NCBI GenBank assembly: GCA_963709765.1
Contig: CAVPXL010000001.1
Span: 124,001-188,000, forward strand
Length of the DNA stretch: 64,000 bases
Direction of reading: 5' to 3'
From: Roseitranquillus sp963709765
GTDB taxonomy: Bacteria > Pseudomonadota > Alphaproteobacteria > Rhodobacterales > Rhodobacteraceae
Shown here: piece by piece, positions 9,126 to 17,690 of the stretch
Layout: each line of letters opens with the position of its first letter
How positions within the stretch are numbered: position 1 is the stretch's first letter
Notes under the pieces: model-generated
Database searches by the model: none
What the model saw: only the letters and a program-made list of their open reading frames with translations
Told to the model about the DNA's origin: nothing
Program-made: the position numbers and the translations under genes

Positions 9126-10291
9126 GCGCCCCCCTCGATCACGGCGGCGCCCGAGCACACGCCGCGGTCGTAGTTGATGACCCCGAACCCCGAGACCAAG
9201 GCCCGCCGCGCGCGCTCGACCTGCGTCGGCCCGGCCTGTCCCGTCACCTGCCGAAGCGCTTCGACCAGGCCGATGAACCCGCCCGCGGCGCCCGCCTGGC
9301 CCGCCGAGAGCTGCCCGCCCGAGGTGTTGTGCGGCAGGTCGCCCCCGATCGTCAGGTCGCGCGCGCGCAGGAAGGCCGGCGCCTCGCCCTTGGCGCAGAA
9401 CCCCAGATCCTCGAATTGCAGCATGGAGATCACCGGATAGTCGTCGTAGGTCTGCACCAGGTCAATGTCCGAAGGCCCGCAGCCCGCCATCGACCACAGC
9501 TCGTCGACGTCCACCGCCCAGCCGCCGCGCAGCTGCGCCGGGTCGTCGGGATAGGCGTTATGGCGCTCGATGGTCGCGGCGATCCGCGCGAAGGGCAGAT
9601 CGCGGCGCACCGCCTCGTCCTCCCGCATCACCAGAAACGCCTCCGCCCCCGCGCAGGGCATCACGCAGTCAAAAAGCGCCAGCGGGTCGGCGACAGGGCG
9701 CGCGCCGAGATAGTCGGCCATGCTCAGCGGCTTCTTCATCAGCGCGTGCGGGTTTCGCAGCGCGTTGTCGCGCTGGGCGACGCAGATCCGCCCGAAATCC
9801 TCGCGCACGGCGCCGAACTCGGTCATGTAGCGGTCGGTCAGCAGGGCGAACATCGCATTCGGCCCGCCGTAGCCGTAGGGATAGGCGGCGTCGACGGCAA
9901 AGCGCGAGAAGCTCGACAGGAGCTTGCGGAAGCTGTCGATCTGGTTGGTGTCGCCCGCCACGCAGGCCACGATGTCGGCGTCGCCCGCCTGCACCGCGCG
10001 CGCCGCACGCCGCAGAGCCACGACGCCGCTCGCCCCGCCCATCGGGATGGAATCGAGCCAGCGCGGGCACAGGCCCAGATGCTGGGTCAGGCCCACGGGC
10101 GTATCGGGAAAGAGCGTGAAGCTCGCCACCGAGAACCCGTCGATCCCGTCAGGCGCCAGCCCCGCCGCGTCGAGCGTGCCCTTCAGGGCGCGCGCCAGCC
10201 AATGATGCGCCGTCGCGGTCGAATAGCGCTCGTAGGGCACCGTGCAGGGCGCAGTCAGGACGACACCGTCATAGGCCGCCCGTTGGCTCAT
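9122..10291 (-). CDS. Thiolase-superfamily protein (SCP-x / Ltp2-like), probable CoA-dependent aldolase
   Basis: A 389-residue thiolase-fold protein of the lipid-transfer/SCP-x group. The usual nucleophilic cysteine is absent: the segment reads S-I-P-M-G-G-A-S-G (81-89). Other conserved blocks are Y282-D-D-Y285 where thiolases have a histidine-containing motif, N-T-S-G-G near 322-326, and C379-S-G-A. The same loss of Cys with active-site tyrosines is known for the steroid side-chain aldolase Ltp2, which works with a DUF35 protein, and one is encoded next. I infer retro-aldol cleavage of a beta-hydroxyacyl-CoA. The frame is open upstream into the ligase gene, but the start is set by the ATGA junction and the family N-terminus. 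Confidence 0.82.
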   Translation of the reverse strand: MSQRAAYDGVVLTAPCTVPYERYSTATAHHWLARALKGTLDAAGLAPDGIDGFSVASFTLFPDTPVGLTQHLGLCPRWLDSIPMGGASGVVALRRAARAVQAGDADIVACVAGDTNQIDSFRKLLSSFSRFAVDAAYPYGYGGPNAMFALLTDRYMTEFGAVREDFGRICVAQRDNALRNPHALMKKPLSMADYLGARPVADPLALFDCVMPCAGAEAFLVMREDEAVRRDLPFARIAATIERHNAYPDDPAQLRGGWAVDVDELWSMAGCGPSDIDLVQTYDDYPVISMLQFEDLGFCAKGEAPAFLRARDLTIGGDLPHNTSGGQLSAGQAGAAGGFIGLVEALRQVTGQAGPTQVERARRALVSGFGVINYDRGVCSGAAVIEGGA

Positions 10292-11898
10292 GCCGCCTGC
10301 CGCCGCTTCATCGTGCGTGTGTCCGCCGTGCTCCGGTTCATCGACCAGCCGCGCCGCCAGCTCCTTCAGCGCCGCGCGCTGGATCTTGTTGGTCGCGGTC
10401 AGCGGCAGCGCATCCACGAAGGCGATGTAGCCCGGCACCTTGTAATACGCCATCTGCCCCAGCGCCCAGTCCACGAGCCGCTCCGCCAGCGCGCCGTCGC
10501 GCGCGCCCTCGACGACCAGGCAGGCGAAGACCTCGTCGCCGCGCACCGCGTCCGGAACCGCCGCCACGCCGGCGGCGATCACCGCCGGGTGGCGCATGAG
10601 GACCGACTCCACCTCGACGGCGGCGATGTTCTCGCCCGAGCGGCGGATGACGTTCTTGCGGCGGTCGACGAAAAACATGTCGCCCGACGGCTCCTGGCGC
10701 ACCACGTCGCCGGTGTGGAACCAGCCGCCCTCCCATGCCTTCGCCGTCTCGCCGGGATTCTTCCAGTATTCGCTGAAGAAGCCGTGGCGCGGATGGTCGC
10801 CTGCGCGCCGCACCAGCAGCTCGCCCGGCGCGCCCGGCTCGACCTCGTGGCCGGCCTCGTCGATCACGCGCACCTCGACTGGCGCCTCGGGCCGGCCCAG
10901 ACACGCCTCGCCCACGCGGCGCGGCTCCCGGTTGGCGGCGATCACCGCGCCCGCGCCGGTTTCTGTCATCGCCCAGGCCTCGACCAGCGGAAAGCCGAAC
11001 CGTGCCTCGAACGCGGCCTGCAGCTTGGGATCGACCCCCGCGCCGAAGCCGAAGCGCACGGCATGGTCACGCTCGCCCACGCCCTCGGGCGCGCCCATCA
11101 GCATCGACGGCATGACACCGAGATAGTGCAGGCAGCTCGCTTTCGAGTCGCGCACCGACGCCCACCAGCTTCGCGGGTGGAACCGATCGAGCGCCGTCAG
11201 GCAGCCACCCACCCGGACCATCGCCATGAACGAATAGGCCATGGCGTTCATGTGAAAGATGGGCAGCGGCGTGAGCATCCGCTCGCCGTCCCGGGTGAGC
11301 GCGCATACACCGCCCGCGCCGGCATACCACCGTCCCGCTTCGAGGAAGTAGTCGTTGGACAGCACGCAGCCTTTCGGCCGCCCCGTCGTGCCGGACGTGT
11401 AGAGCAGCGCCGCCTCCCGTGCACCGTCCGGTCCGCCCGCGACAGAACACCGGATCGCCGCCCGGCGCGGGCAAAGGCTCTCCGGGCGCGCAGACCTGCA
11501 TCGCGACGCCCGCCGCCGTCGCAGCCGCGCGCAGCTCGTCCACCCGGCTCGGGATCGCGACGGCCAGGGCCGGCTCCGCATGGCCGGCCATGTATTCCAG
11601 CTCGGCCGCCCGAAGATCCGGGTTCACCGGCACCACCGACAGGCCAAGCGCGTTGGCCGCGAGCCAGTGCAGGAAGAAGTCGGGCCGGTTCTCCAGCAGC
11701 AGCATTACCCGCTGCCCCGCCAGGTATCCCGCCGCCGCGAAGTCGGCGCGCAAGCTCTCGACCCGTTCCGACGCCTCGCGCATAGGTGATTTCGCCCGCC
11801 TCGATGCCGTAGATGCCGGCCGTCTCGGGCAGGACGTTCAGCATCGGCCGGTCCGGCCAGCGCCGCGCCGCCTCGGCAAAGGATGCGTGAACGGTCAC
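10288..11898 (-). CDS. Acyl/aryl-CoA ligase, AMP-forming (three frame breaks)
   Basis: Activates a carboxylic acid to its CoA thioester. The P-loop L-Y-T-S-G-T-T-G-R-P-K-G, F-H-M-N-A-M-A-Y, W-A-M-T-E-T-G, the hinge region W-F-H-T-G-D and the C-terminal lysine context T-N-K-I-Q-R are present, as in CaiC-like ligases. Coding shifts by +1 at about 11790, 11445 and 10305. Repaired length is about 535 residues. The start is a GTG sharing GTGA with the beta-subunit stop (11895-11898). In the repaired frame the C-terminus is M-K-R-R-Q-A-A followed by TGA in an ATGA overlap with the thiolase start. The repeated overlap pattern is why I regard the breaks as sequence-level. Alternatively it is a recent pseudogene. 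Confidence 0.72.
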
Positions 11899-12378
11899 GG
11901 CAAGAGCTGGATGTTGCCGAACGCCGCGTCGCAATTGAGGATGTCCACCCGCTTGCGTGCGATCTTCAGCACCCCGTCGCGCAGCACCAGATCGTGCCGC
12001 GCCGTCAACGCCAGCAGGAACTGCTCGTCGAGCCGCGTCTCCACGTAGTGCATCTGCGTGGTGGTCACGACGCGCCCCGCCTCGATGTCGATCTCGTCGA
12101 CCCAGGGGCGCTGGATGACGTGGTGGCACCGGCTCTTGGGCTTCTGGCTGAAGGTGCGCGCGCCGGTCAGCCGCTCAACCCGCAGGCGCAGCATGAACTG
12201 GTCCTCGTACATCAGCGAGGTCTCGTGGATCGGGTCCTGCTGCTTGTAGTCGAGCGGCATCCAGTAGATGTCCATCCTCGGTCCAGAGGGTCAGCCACTC
12301 GTCGAAGCGCCCTTCGTCAAGCATCCGCACCTCGTCATAGAGGAACTCGATCACCTCGTCCTTGCCCGGCGCGCTCAT
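11895..12378 (-). CDS. Aromatic ring-hydroxylating dioxygenase beta subunit (one frame break)
   Basis: Small subunit of the Rieske oxygenase, NTF2-like fold, structural role. The N-terminal half (E-V-I-E-F-L-Y-D-E-V-R-M-L-D-E, W-L-T-L-W-T-E-D) and the C-terminal half (Y-W-M-P-L-D-Y, E-T-S-L-M-Y-E-D, S-R-C-H-H-V-I, L-A-R/L-T-A-R-H-D) lie in two frames joined near 12267-12276 by removing one base. That restores about 160 residues and a G-I-Y-W-M-P junction. ATG overlaps the alpha-subunit TGA (ATGA, 12375-12378). It ends by a GTGA overlap with the ligase. Confidence 0.82.
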
Positions 12379-13715
12379 TCCGCGGCCTCCAGCGTCTCGG
12401 GCATGGTCGCCGTCATGAACTTCGCCCAGGCGTGGAACTGGTTCCGCATCTGCCGCTCGGTGGTACCGTTCAGAACCGCCTCCTCGTCCAAATCCTCGCC
12501 CTCCTCGTAGAGGCGCTGGATGTTGACCCATTCCAGTCCGTCGGCGGCCAGACCCTCCTGCGCGCGTTCGTACATCTCCAGGTCGTCGTGTCCGACGATC
12601 GAGGTGGGCGCATTGATCATCCGGTTGTACATCGCCGTTCGCGCCACCAGTTCTTCGGGCGCGTCCACGAGGCGGAAGATCCAGCTTTCCACCAGCGTCT
12701 TGTCAGCCGCCAGCGGGATGAAGTTGCGAAGCTGCTGGATCGGCCCCTTGATCATGATGTTCGGGAAATAGACGGTATTGTGCCGGTTCTCGCCCAGGAT
12801 CTCGCGCGCCCGCTCCTCGCCATAGGTCTCCGTCATCGCCTCGAAATATCCGGGAATCTCGGAATAGTCTGAATGGATCGAGTGGTGCACGCCTGTATGC
12901 CCGTGGCCGTTGGGCCAGGTGCGGATGCCCATCTCCTCGAAGAACTCGTAGGGGCTCATGAAGGGCGCGATGATCTGCATGGCGGCGGGCTTCGGATCGT
13001 CGGGGCCCTTGCCCATCTCCTCCCAGATCTTCACCGCAGTTCCGGCCGAGCTCTCGTGCGCGACCATCGGATGGCAGGTGTCGGTCTGGTTCTCGACCAG
13101 CATCTTCCAGTTGCAGCGGTGCATGTAGCGCAGCGGCTGCCCGACGACCTCGAGCCGCCCTGCGGGCGAGCGGTCCACCATGTTGTCGAGCGACGTGAGC
13201 GAGCCGTTGAAGTATTCCTGAAACTCGATCCCCTCCGGCGCCAGCCGCGCGAACACGAAGCCGCGGTAGTTTTCCACGCCGCCGACCGCCTTCATGCCCT
13301 TGCCGCCTTCGGTCTTGTCGAGGCCGGTGCCTTCGTAGCCCTTCTTCAGCGGGATCGCGAGCAGGCAGCCGTCGGTCTTGAACGACCACGCGTGGTAGGG
13401 GCAGCGGAAGAACTTGCCGGTGTTGCCGGTGCGGTCGATGGCGATCTTGGTGCCCTTGTGCGGGCAGCGGTTGTAGAGAACCTTCACCTCGCCGTCGGAG
13501 TGGCGCACCATGATGACCGGCTGGTCGCCGATCTGCGTGGTGTAATAGTCGCCCTTCTTGGGCACCTGGCTGTCATGGCCCACATAGACCCAGGTGTTGG
13601 CGAAGAGGTGGTCCATCTCCTGCCGGTAGATCTCCTGGTCGATGTAGATGTCGCGGTGCACTTGGAAGGGCGTCACCAGCCCTTCGACGGCGCTGCGTGT
13701 GGCGTAGCGAGTCAT
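12375..13715 (-). CDS. Rieske aromatic ring-hydroxylating dioxygenase alpha subunit
   Basis: Catalytic subunit, 446 residues. Rieske [2Fe-2S] ligands C84-P-H86 and C105-P-Y-H108; mononuclear Fe(II) site in N-W-K-M-L-V-E-N-Q-T-D212-T-C-H215-P-M-V-A-H220, with the third carboxylate ligand in the H-D-D-L-E-M-Y-E segment. All key residues are present. GGGAGGAG precedes the ATG, 13 bp after the reductase stop. The beta subunit and a reductase with its own [2Fe-2S] domain flank it, so this is a complete two-component system needing no separate ferredoxin. The substrate is not readable from sequence; genomic context favours an arylacetate. Confidence 0.93.
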   Translation of the reverse strand: MTRYATRSAVEGLVTPFQVHRDIYIDQEIYRQEMDHLFANTWVYVGHDSQVPKKGDYYTTQIGDQPVIMVRHSDGEVKVLYNRCPHKGTKIAIDRTGNTGKFFRCPYHAWSFKTDGCLLAIPLKKGYEGTGLDKTEGGKGMKAVGGVENYRGFVFARLAPEGIEFQEYFNGSLTSLDNMVDRSPAGRLEVVGQPLRYMHRCNWKMLVENQTDTCHPMVAHESSAGTAVKIWEEMGKGPDDPKPAAMQIIAPFMSPYEFFEEMGIRTWPNGHGHTGVHHSIHSDYSEIPGYFEAMTETYGEERAREILGENRHNTVYFPNIMIKGPIQQLRNFIPLAADKTLVESWIFRLVDAPEELVARTAMYNRMINAPTSIVGHDDLEMYERAQEGLAADGLEWVNIQRLYEEGEDLDEEAVLNGTTERQMRNQFHAWAKFMTATMPETLEAAE

Positions 13716-13728
13716 CGTCTCTCCTCCC

Positions 13729-14687
13729 TCAAAGATCGAGCTTCAGGCGGGCCGACTTCGCGCGGCTCACGCAGATCTGCATCACCTTGTTGCCGGCGCG
13801 CTCGTCCTCCGAAAGCACCACGTCGCGATGGTCGGGCACCCCTTCCAGAACGTCGGTCTGGCAGATCCCGCAATCGCCGCGCTGGCAGTCGTAGATCAGG
13901 TCCTCGCCCGGCGGCCTCCAGCACGTCGATGATGCTCTGTCCGGGCGGCACCGTGTAGACGGCGCCACTGGAGGCCAGCTCCACCTCGAACGCGGTGTCA
14001 CCTGCCTGGTCGGCCGGCGCGTCGAAAAGCTCGAAATGCACCCGGTCGGGCGAAATTCCGGCGGACTCGGCCGCAGCCTTGGCGGCCTCGATCATCGGCT
14101 TGCGGCCCGCAGACATAGAGGTGCGCCGCGCCATCCGCGTCCGCGAGCACGCCGCGAAGGTCCATCGGTCGGCCCGCCGCGTCGTCGAAATGCATCCGCA
14201 GCAGGTCGCCGTGCGCTGCCTCGAGCGTGTCCGCGAAAGCCGCCGCCGCGCGATTGCGGACCGCATAGTGCAGGCAGTAATCTCGCCCGGCACGCTTCAG
14301 CGCCGTCGCCATCGAGATCATCGGCGTGATGCCGATCCCGCCCGCGATCAGGATCGACGGGGCCGTCTCGTCGGCCAGCGGAAAGTCGTTCTTCGGCATC
14401 TCCACCCTGACCGTCGCGCCTTCTTCCAGCCCGTGCATGAACCGCGAGCCGCCCCGGCCGTCCTGCTCCAGCCGGACCCCGAAACGATAGGCCCGAGGCG
14501 CCTCGAAGTCGCCGTCGAAGTCTATCAGGCTGTAGGGCCGCGTCGCCCCGTCGGGCAGGTGGATCTCGACGTGCGCGCCCGGAGCGTAGGCAGGCAAGGC
14601 ACCACCATCGGCGCTCACCAACACGATCGATCGGATCGCTTCGGCCGCCGCCTCAACTCGTTCCACCTTAAGCTCGATCGCCGCCAT
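13729..14687 (-). CDS. Oxygenase reductase, FNR-type with C-terminal [2Fe-2S] ferredoxin (two frame breaks)
   Basis: Phthalate-dioxygenase-reductase/VanB type: flavin-binding R-P-Y-S-L, NAD-binding I-A-G-G-I-G-I-T-P and Y-V-C-G-P, then a plant-type ferredoxin domain with C-Q-R-G-D-C-G-I-C and a distal cysteine in M-Q-I-C-V-S. It passes electrons from NADH to the alpha subunit. Frame breaks of +1 occur at about 14099-14111 (within C-G-P-K-P-M-I-E) and 13902-13913 (before E-D-L-I-Y-D-C). Repaired length is 318 residues, standard for the family. It is the first gene of the minus-strand operon and starts with ATG at the edge of the shared regulatory region. Confidence 0.85.
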
Positions 14688-14732
14688 TCAGCCCTCGTTC
14701 AATGCAAGCGCAGATATTCCGCTTCGTTGAAA

Positions 14733-14748
14733 GCATGAAATATCATGC
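14733..14748. promoter_or_regulatory. Candidate MarR operator 1
   Basis: GCATGA-AATA-TCATGC: perfect 6-bp arms with a 4-bp spacer, 16 bp in all, the right size for a MarR dimer. It lies 45 bp upstream of the reductase start, where a bound repressor would cover the promoter. Confidence 0.5.
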
Positions 14749-14763
14749 AATGCCACGTCAAGC

Positions 14764-14775
14764 TTCAAGTTTGAA
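14764..14775. promoter_or_regulatory. Candidate operator 2 (TTCAA-GT-TTGAA)
   Basis: A 12-bp palindrome with perfect 5-bp arms TTCAA/TTGAA, in the middle of the divergent spacer. Similar TTGAA-type half-sites are common among MarR operators. It could also be a chance palindrome in AT-rich DNA. Confidence 0.35.
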
Positions 14776-14778
14776 AAG

Positions 14779-14790
14779 ATGCGATTTCAT
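14779..14790. promoter_or_regulatory. Candidate operator 3 (ATG-N6-CAT)
   Basis: ATGCGATTTCAT shares its ends and inner A-T-x-T with the core of operator 1 (ATGAAATATCAT), the same spacing on both. Two copies of the same ATG-N6-CAT element 45 bp apart strengthen the case for a bound regulator. Confidence 0.35.
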
Positions 14791-14856
14791 GTTTTTCTTG
14801 CCAGCGTGATCGGCTTCTGTCTACCCTCCGCATCAGGTCATGACTGGGAGGATTGC

Positions 14857-15882
14857 ATGAAACATCTTGTCTCGAAACTTGCGGCGGGCGCGCTCGCGCT
14901 TGCCACGCTGGGCTCCGCTGCCGCCGCGCAGGAAACCACCCTGCGGCTGTCGAACTGGCTGCCGCCGTCGCATCCGATCGTCAAGGACATCGTGATGCCG
15001 TGGAAGGCGCAGGTCGAGGAAGCCACGGAGGGCCGGGTCGAGATTCAGGTCCTCGACGCGCCTCTCGGCCCGCCGCCCGCGCATTTCGACCTGGCCGCGA
15101 CCGGGGCGGCCGACATCACCTTCGGCGTCCACGGCTACACCCCCGGCCGCTTCGCGCTGACCGACATCGCCGAACTGCCGTTCCTGACCCCGAGCGCCGA
15201 GGCGCTTTCGGTCGGCCTCTGGCGCCTGCACGAGAAGATGCTGGCCGAACACGGTGAACATGCGGGCGTCAAGGTGCTGGCCCTCTGGGGCCACGGGCCG
15301 GGCCATCTCTTCACCACCGGGCGCGAGGTCACGCCGCTCGACGAACTCGGAGGCGCCAAGATTCGCGTCGCCGGCGCGGTCACCAATCAGCTCGCCGAAG
15401 AGATGGGTATGGTCCCGCTTCAGGCGCCCGCCCCCAAGACCTACGAACTTCTCTCGGGCGGCGTGGCCGACGGCATCTACTTTCCGTCGGAATCGATTCC
15501 GTTCTTCAAGCTCGACTCGATCGTGACCAAGGCCCTGCGGGTGCCCGGTGGCCTCTACAACGTCTCTTTCTTCTTCGTGATGAACCAGGATGCGTGGGAC
15601 GGCCTTTCTGAGGAGGACCGCGCCGCGATCGACGAGGTTTCGGGCGAGGCGCTCGCACGCATGGCCGGCCAGGCCTGGGACGCCGCCGACGAAGCCGGTC
15701 TTGCCGTGATGGAGGGCAAGGTCGCCTTCCACGATGCCACCGAGGCCGAGATGGAGGCGCTCCGCGCAGATGCCGAAGCGGTCTACGAAACCGTCCGCGA
15801 CAAGGTCGAGGCCAAGGGTGTCGATTTCGATGCCGCGCTGCAGATGCTCAAGGACGAAACCGAAGCGGTCGCCGCCGAATGA
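14857..15882 (+). CDS. dctP: TRAP transporter solute-binding protein (DctP family)
   Basis: Periplasmic substrate-binding subunit, 341 residues, with a signal peptide (M-K-H-L-V-S-K start, cleavage after A-A-A-A about residue 24). L-G-G-A-K-I-R-V-A-G carries the conserved arginine that contacts a carboxylate in DctP proteins, so the ligand is probably an organic acid. The start was placed at 14857, after GGGAGG, because it gives a proper signal peptide; the longer frame from 14779 adds a non-signal segment. Stop overlaps dctQ by ATGA. Divergent from the oxygenase operon, so likely its uptake system. Confidence 0.88.
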   Translation: MKHLVSKLAAGALALATLGSAAAAQETTLRLSNWLPPSHPIVKDIVMPWKAQVEEATEGRVEIQVLDAPLGPPPAHFDLAATGAADITFGVHGYTPGRFALTDIAELPFLTPSAEALSVGLWRLHEKMLAEHGEHAGVKVLALWGHGPGHLFTTGREVTPLDELGGAKIRVAGAVTNQLAEEMGMVPLQAPAPKTYELLSGGVADGIYFPSESIPFFKLDSIVTKALRVPGGLYNVSFFFVMNQDAWDGLSEEDRAAIDEVSGEALARMAGQAWDAADEAGLAVMEGKVAFHDATEAEMEALRADAEAVYETVRDKVEAKGVDFDAALQMLKDETEAVAAE

Positions 15883-16397
15883 GACGACTCGGCAACGGAG
15901 CAGGGCGCCACGCGCGCGCCCTGCGCCACTCCCTGCGCAAGACGACGGCGGTTTTGACGGGCGTTCTGCTTCTGACGCTGACGGCAGTGACACTGATCGA
16001 CGTCCTGGGCCGCTATTTCCTCGCCAGTCCGCTGCCCGGCGCCTCCGAACTCACCGAGCTGCTGGTGATGTCCATCGTCTTCGCGGGTCTGCCGGCGATC
16101 TGCCTCGACGACGGGCACATTACCGTAGACCTCTTCACCTCGCGCCTGCGCGGGCGCGCGGCCGCTGTGCAGATCATGGCCGGACGCCTCGCGGTCGCGC
16201 TGATGCTGACGCTCGTCTCCTGGCAGCTCTGGGAACACGGTGGCCGCCTCGGCTCCTGGGGCGAGACCACGATCTACCTGCACGTACCCCTCGCCCCGGT
16301 CGCCCGCGCCGCCAGCGTGCTCTGCGCGGTCTCGGCGCTCATTGTCCTCGCCCTGGCGCTGTTGCGCCTGCCGGCAGGTCACGCAGAGGACGTCTGA
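15879..16397 (+). CDS. dctQ: TRAP transporter small permease (DctQ family)
   Basis: A 172-residue membrane protein with about four hydrophobic segments (roughly 25-47, 60-80, 95-120, 140-163) and the DctQ-type D-V-L-G-R-Y and E-L-x-E-L-L-V motifs. It couples the binding protein to the large permease. Four-base overlap with dctP; the large permease gene starts one base after its stop. Confidence 0.88.
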   Translation: MRRLGNGAGRHARALRHSLRKTTAVLTGVLLLTLTAVTLIDVLGRYFLASPLPGASELTELLVMSIVFAGLPAICLDDGHITVDLFTSRLRGRAAAVQIMAGRLAVALMLTLVSWQLWEHGGRLGSWGETTIYLHVPLAPVARAASVLCAVSALIVLALALLRLPAGHAEDV

Positions 16398-16398
16398 C

Positions 16399-17685
16399 AT
16401 GGACTGGCCGCTCGGTCTCGCCCTTCTCCTCGGTCTCATCTTCGCCGGGGTGCCCATCGCCTTCGCGCTCTCGGGCGTGGGACTCTTGGGCGTCATCAGC
16501 ATCATCGGCTTCGATCCCGCGCTCGCCATGCTGGGACAGATCTATTTCGACAGCGGGCGCAGCTACACGCTGTCGGTCGTGCCGCTCTTCCTGCTGATGG
16601 GCAATTTCATCGTCCAGTCGGGCATCGCGTCGGAGCTCTACGACGCCGCGAACGCGTGGCTGCGCCACCGGCGCGGCGGCCTGGCCATGGCGACCATCGT
16701 CGCCTGCGGCGGGTTCTCCTCGGTGTGCGGCTCGTCGCTCGCCACCACCGCCACGATGGGCCGGATCAGCCTGCCGGCCATGCGCCGCTATGGCTATTCC
16801 GACGGCCTCGCCGCGGCCTCGGTCGCCGCCGGCGGGACGCTCGGCATCCTGATCCCGCCCTCGGTGATCCTCGTGATCTACGGCATCCTGACACAGCAGG
16901 ACATCGGCAAGCTGTTTCTCGCCGGACTGCTTCCCGGCCTTGTCGGCGTCATCTTCTACATGGGTGCCGTGCAGATTTCCCTGCGCCTGCGCCCCGAGAA
17001 GATCGAAACCCTGCCCAAGCTGCCGCTCGGCGACCGGGTTCGCGCCCTGCGTGGCGTATCGGGCGCGCTCGTCCTCTTCGTCTTCGTCCTCGGCGGCATC
17101 TATGTCGGCGTCTTCACCGCCACCGAGGCCGCCGGGATGGGCGCGGGCGGCGCCATCCTCATCACCGCGCTGCGCCGGCAGCTTACGTGGGAGGCGACGC
17201 TCGAGACGCTCTTCGCGACGGCCAAGACGACTGCGGTGATGTTCTTCATCCTCTTCGGCGCGCTCTATTTCCTCAATTTCGTCAATCTCGCGGGCCTGAC
17301 GGGCGATTTGCGCGACGGGCTTGCGGCTGTGGACGCCGGTCCGCTCGGCGTGATCCTGATGCTCATCGTGCTTTTCCTCATCCTCGGCTGCCTGCTGGAA
17401 AGCCTGTCGATGATTCTGCTCACCGTGCCGGTGCTCTACCCGATCGTGACGGAGCTGGGTTTCGACGCGATCTGGTTCGGCATCTTCGTCGTCGTCGCCA
17501 CGGAGTTGAGCTACATCACGCCGCCCATCGGCATGAACGTCTTCGTCATGCGCATTGTCGCGCCCGACATTCCGCTGGAGCGCGTCTTTGCGGCGATCCT
17601 GCCCTTCGTTCTCGTGGATCTCCTGCGCCTGCTGCTGCTGATCGCGGTACCGGGGTTGGTCTTGTTCATCCCGAACTCCATGTGA
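16399..17685 (+). CDS. dctM: TRAP transporter large permease (DctM family)
   Basis: Ion-coupled translocation subunit, 428 residues, highly hydrophobic with about twelve membrane segments. Typical DctM features: G-V-P-I-A-F-A-L at the N-terminus, S-G-S/C-G-S-S-L-A-T-T-A-T-M-G in the first half, A-A-S-V-A-A-G-G-T-L-G-I-L-I-P-P-S and T-P-P-I-G-M-N-V-F in the second. Start ATG immediately follows the dctQ stop. An in-frame upstream extension is only a shadow of dctQ. Confidence 0.92.
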   Translation: MDWPLGLALLLGLIFAGVPIAFALSGVGLLGVISIIGFDPALAMLGQIYFDSGRSYTLSVVPLFLLMGNFIVQSGIASELYDAANAWLRHRRGGLAMATIVACGGFSSVCGSSLATTATMGRISLPAMRRYGYSDGLAAASVAAGGTLGILIPPSVILVIYGILTQQDIGKLFLAGLLPGLVGVIFYMGAVQISLRLRPEKIETLPKLPLGDRVRALRGVSGALVLFVFVLGGIYVGVFTATEAAGMGAGGAILITALRRQLTWEATLETLFATAKTTAVMFFILFGALYFLNFVNLAGLTGDLRDGLAAVDAGPLGVILMLIVLFLILGCLLESLSMILLTVPVLYPIVTELGFDAIWFGIFVVVATELSYITPPIGMNVFVMRIVAPDIPLERVFAAILPFVLVDLLRLLLLIAVPGLVLFIPNSM

Positions 17686-17690
17686 GGCCG

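Larger units (their letters stand above)
14688..14856. promoter_or_regulatory. Shared divergent control region between oxygenase operon and TRAP operon
   Basis: A 169-bp spacer between two outward-facing operons, clearly more AT-rich than its surroundings from about 14700 to 14800. It holds three short inverted repeats listed separately. The MarR-type regulator encoded at the end of the TRAP operon is the obvious candidate to bind here. Promoter hexamers cannot be assigned with confidence. Confidence 0.55.

Noticed and set aside
9122..11581. Single 819-codon ligase-thiolase fusion protein
   Set aside because: The conserved ATGA junction and a proper ligase C-terminus exist one frame away, so a +1 break explains the open frame.
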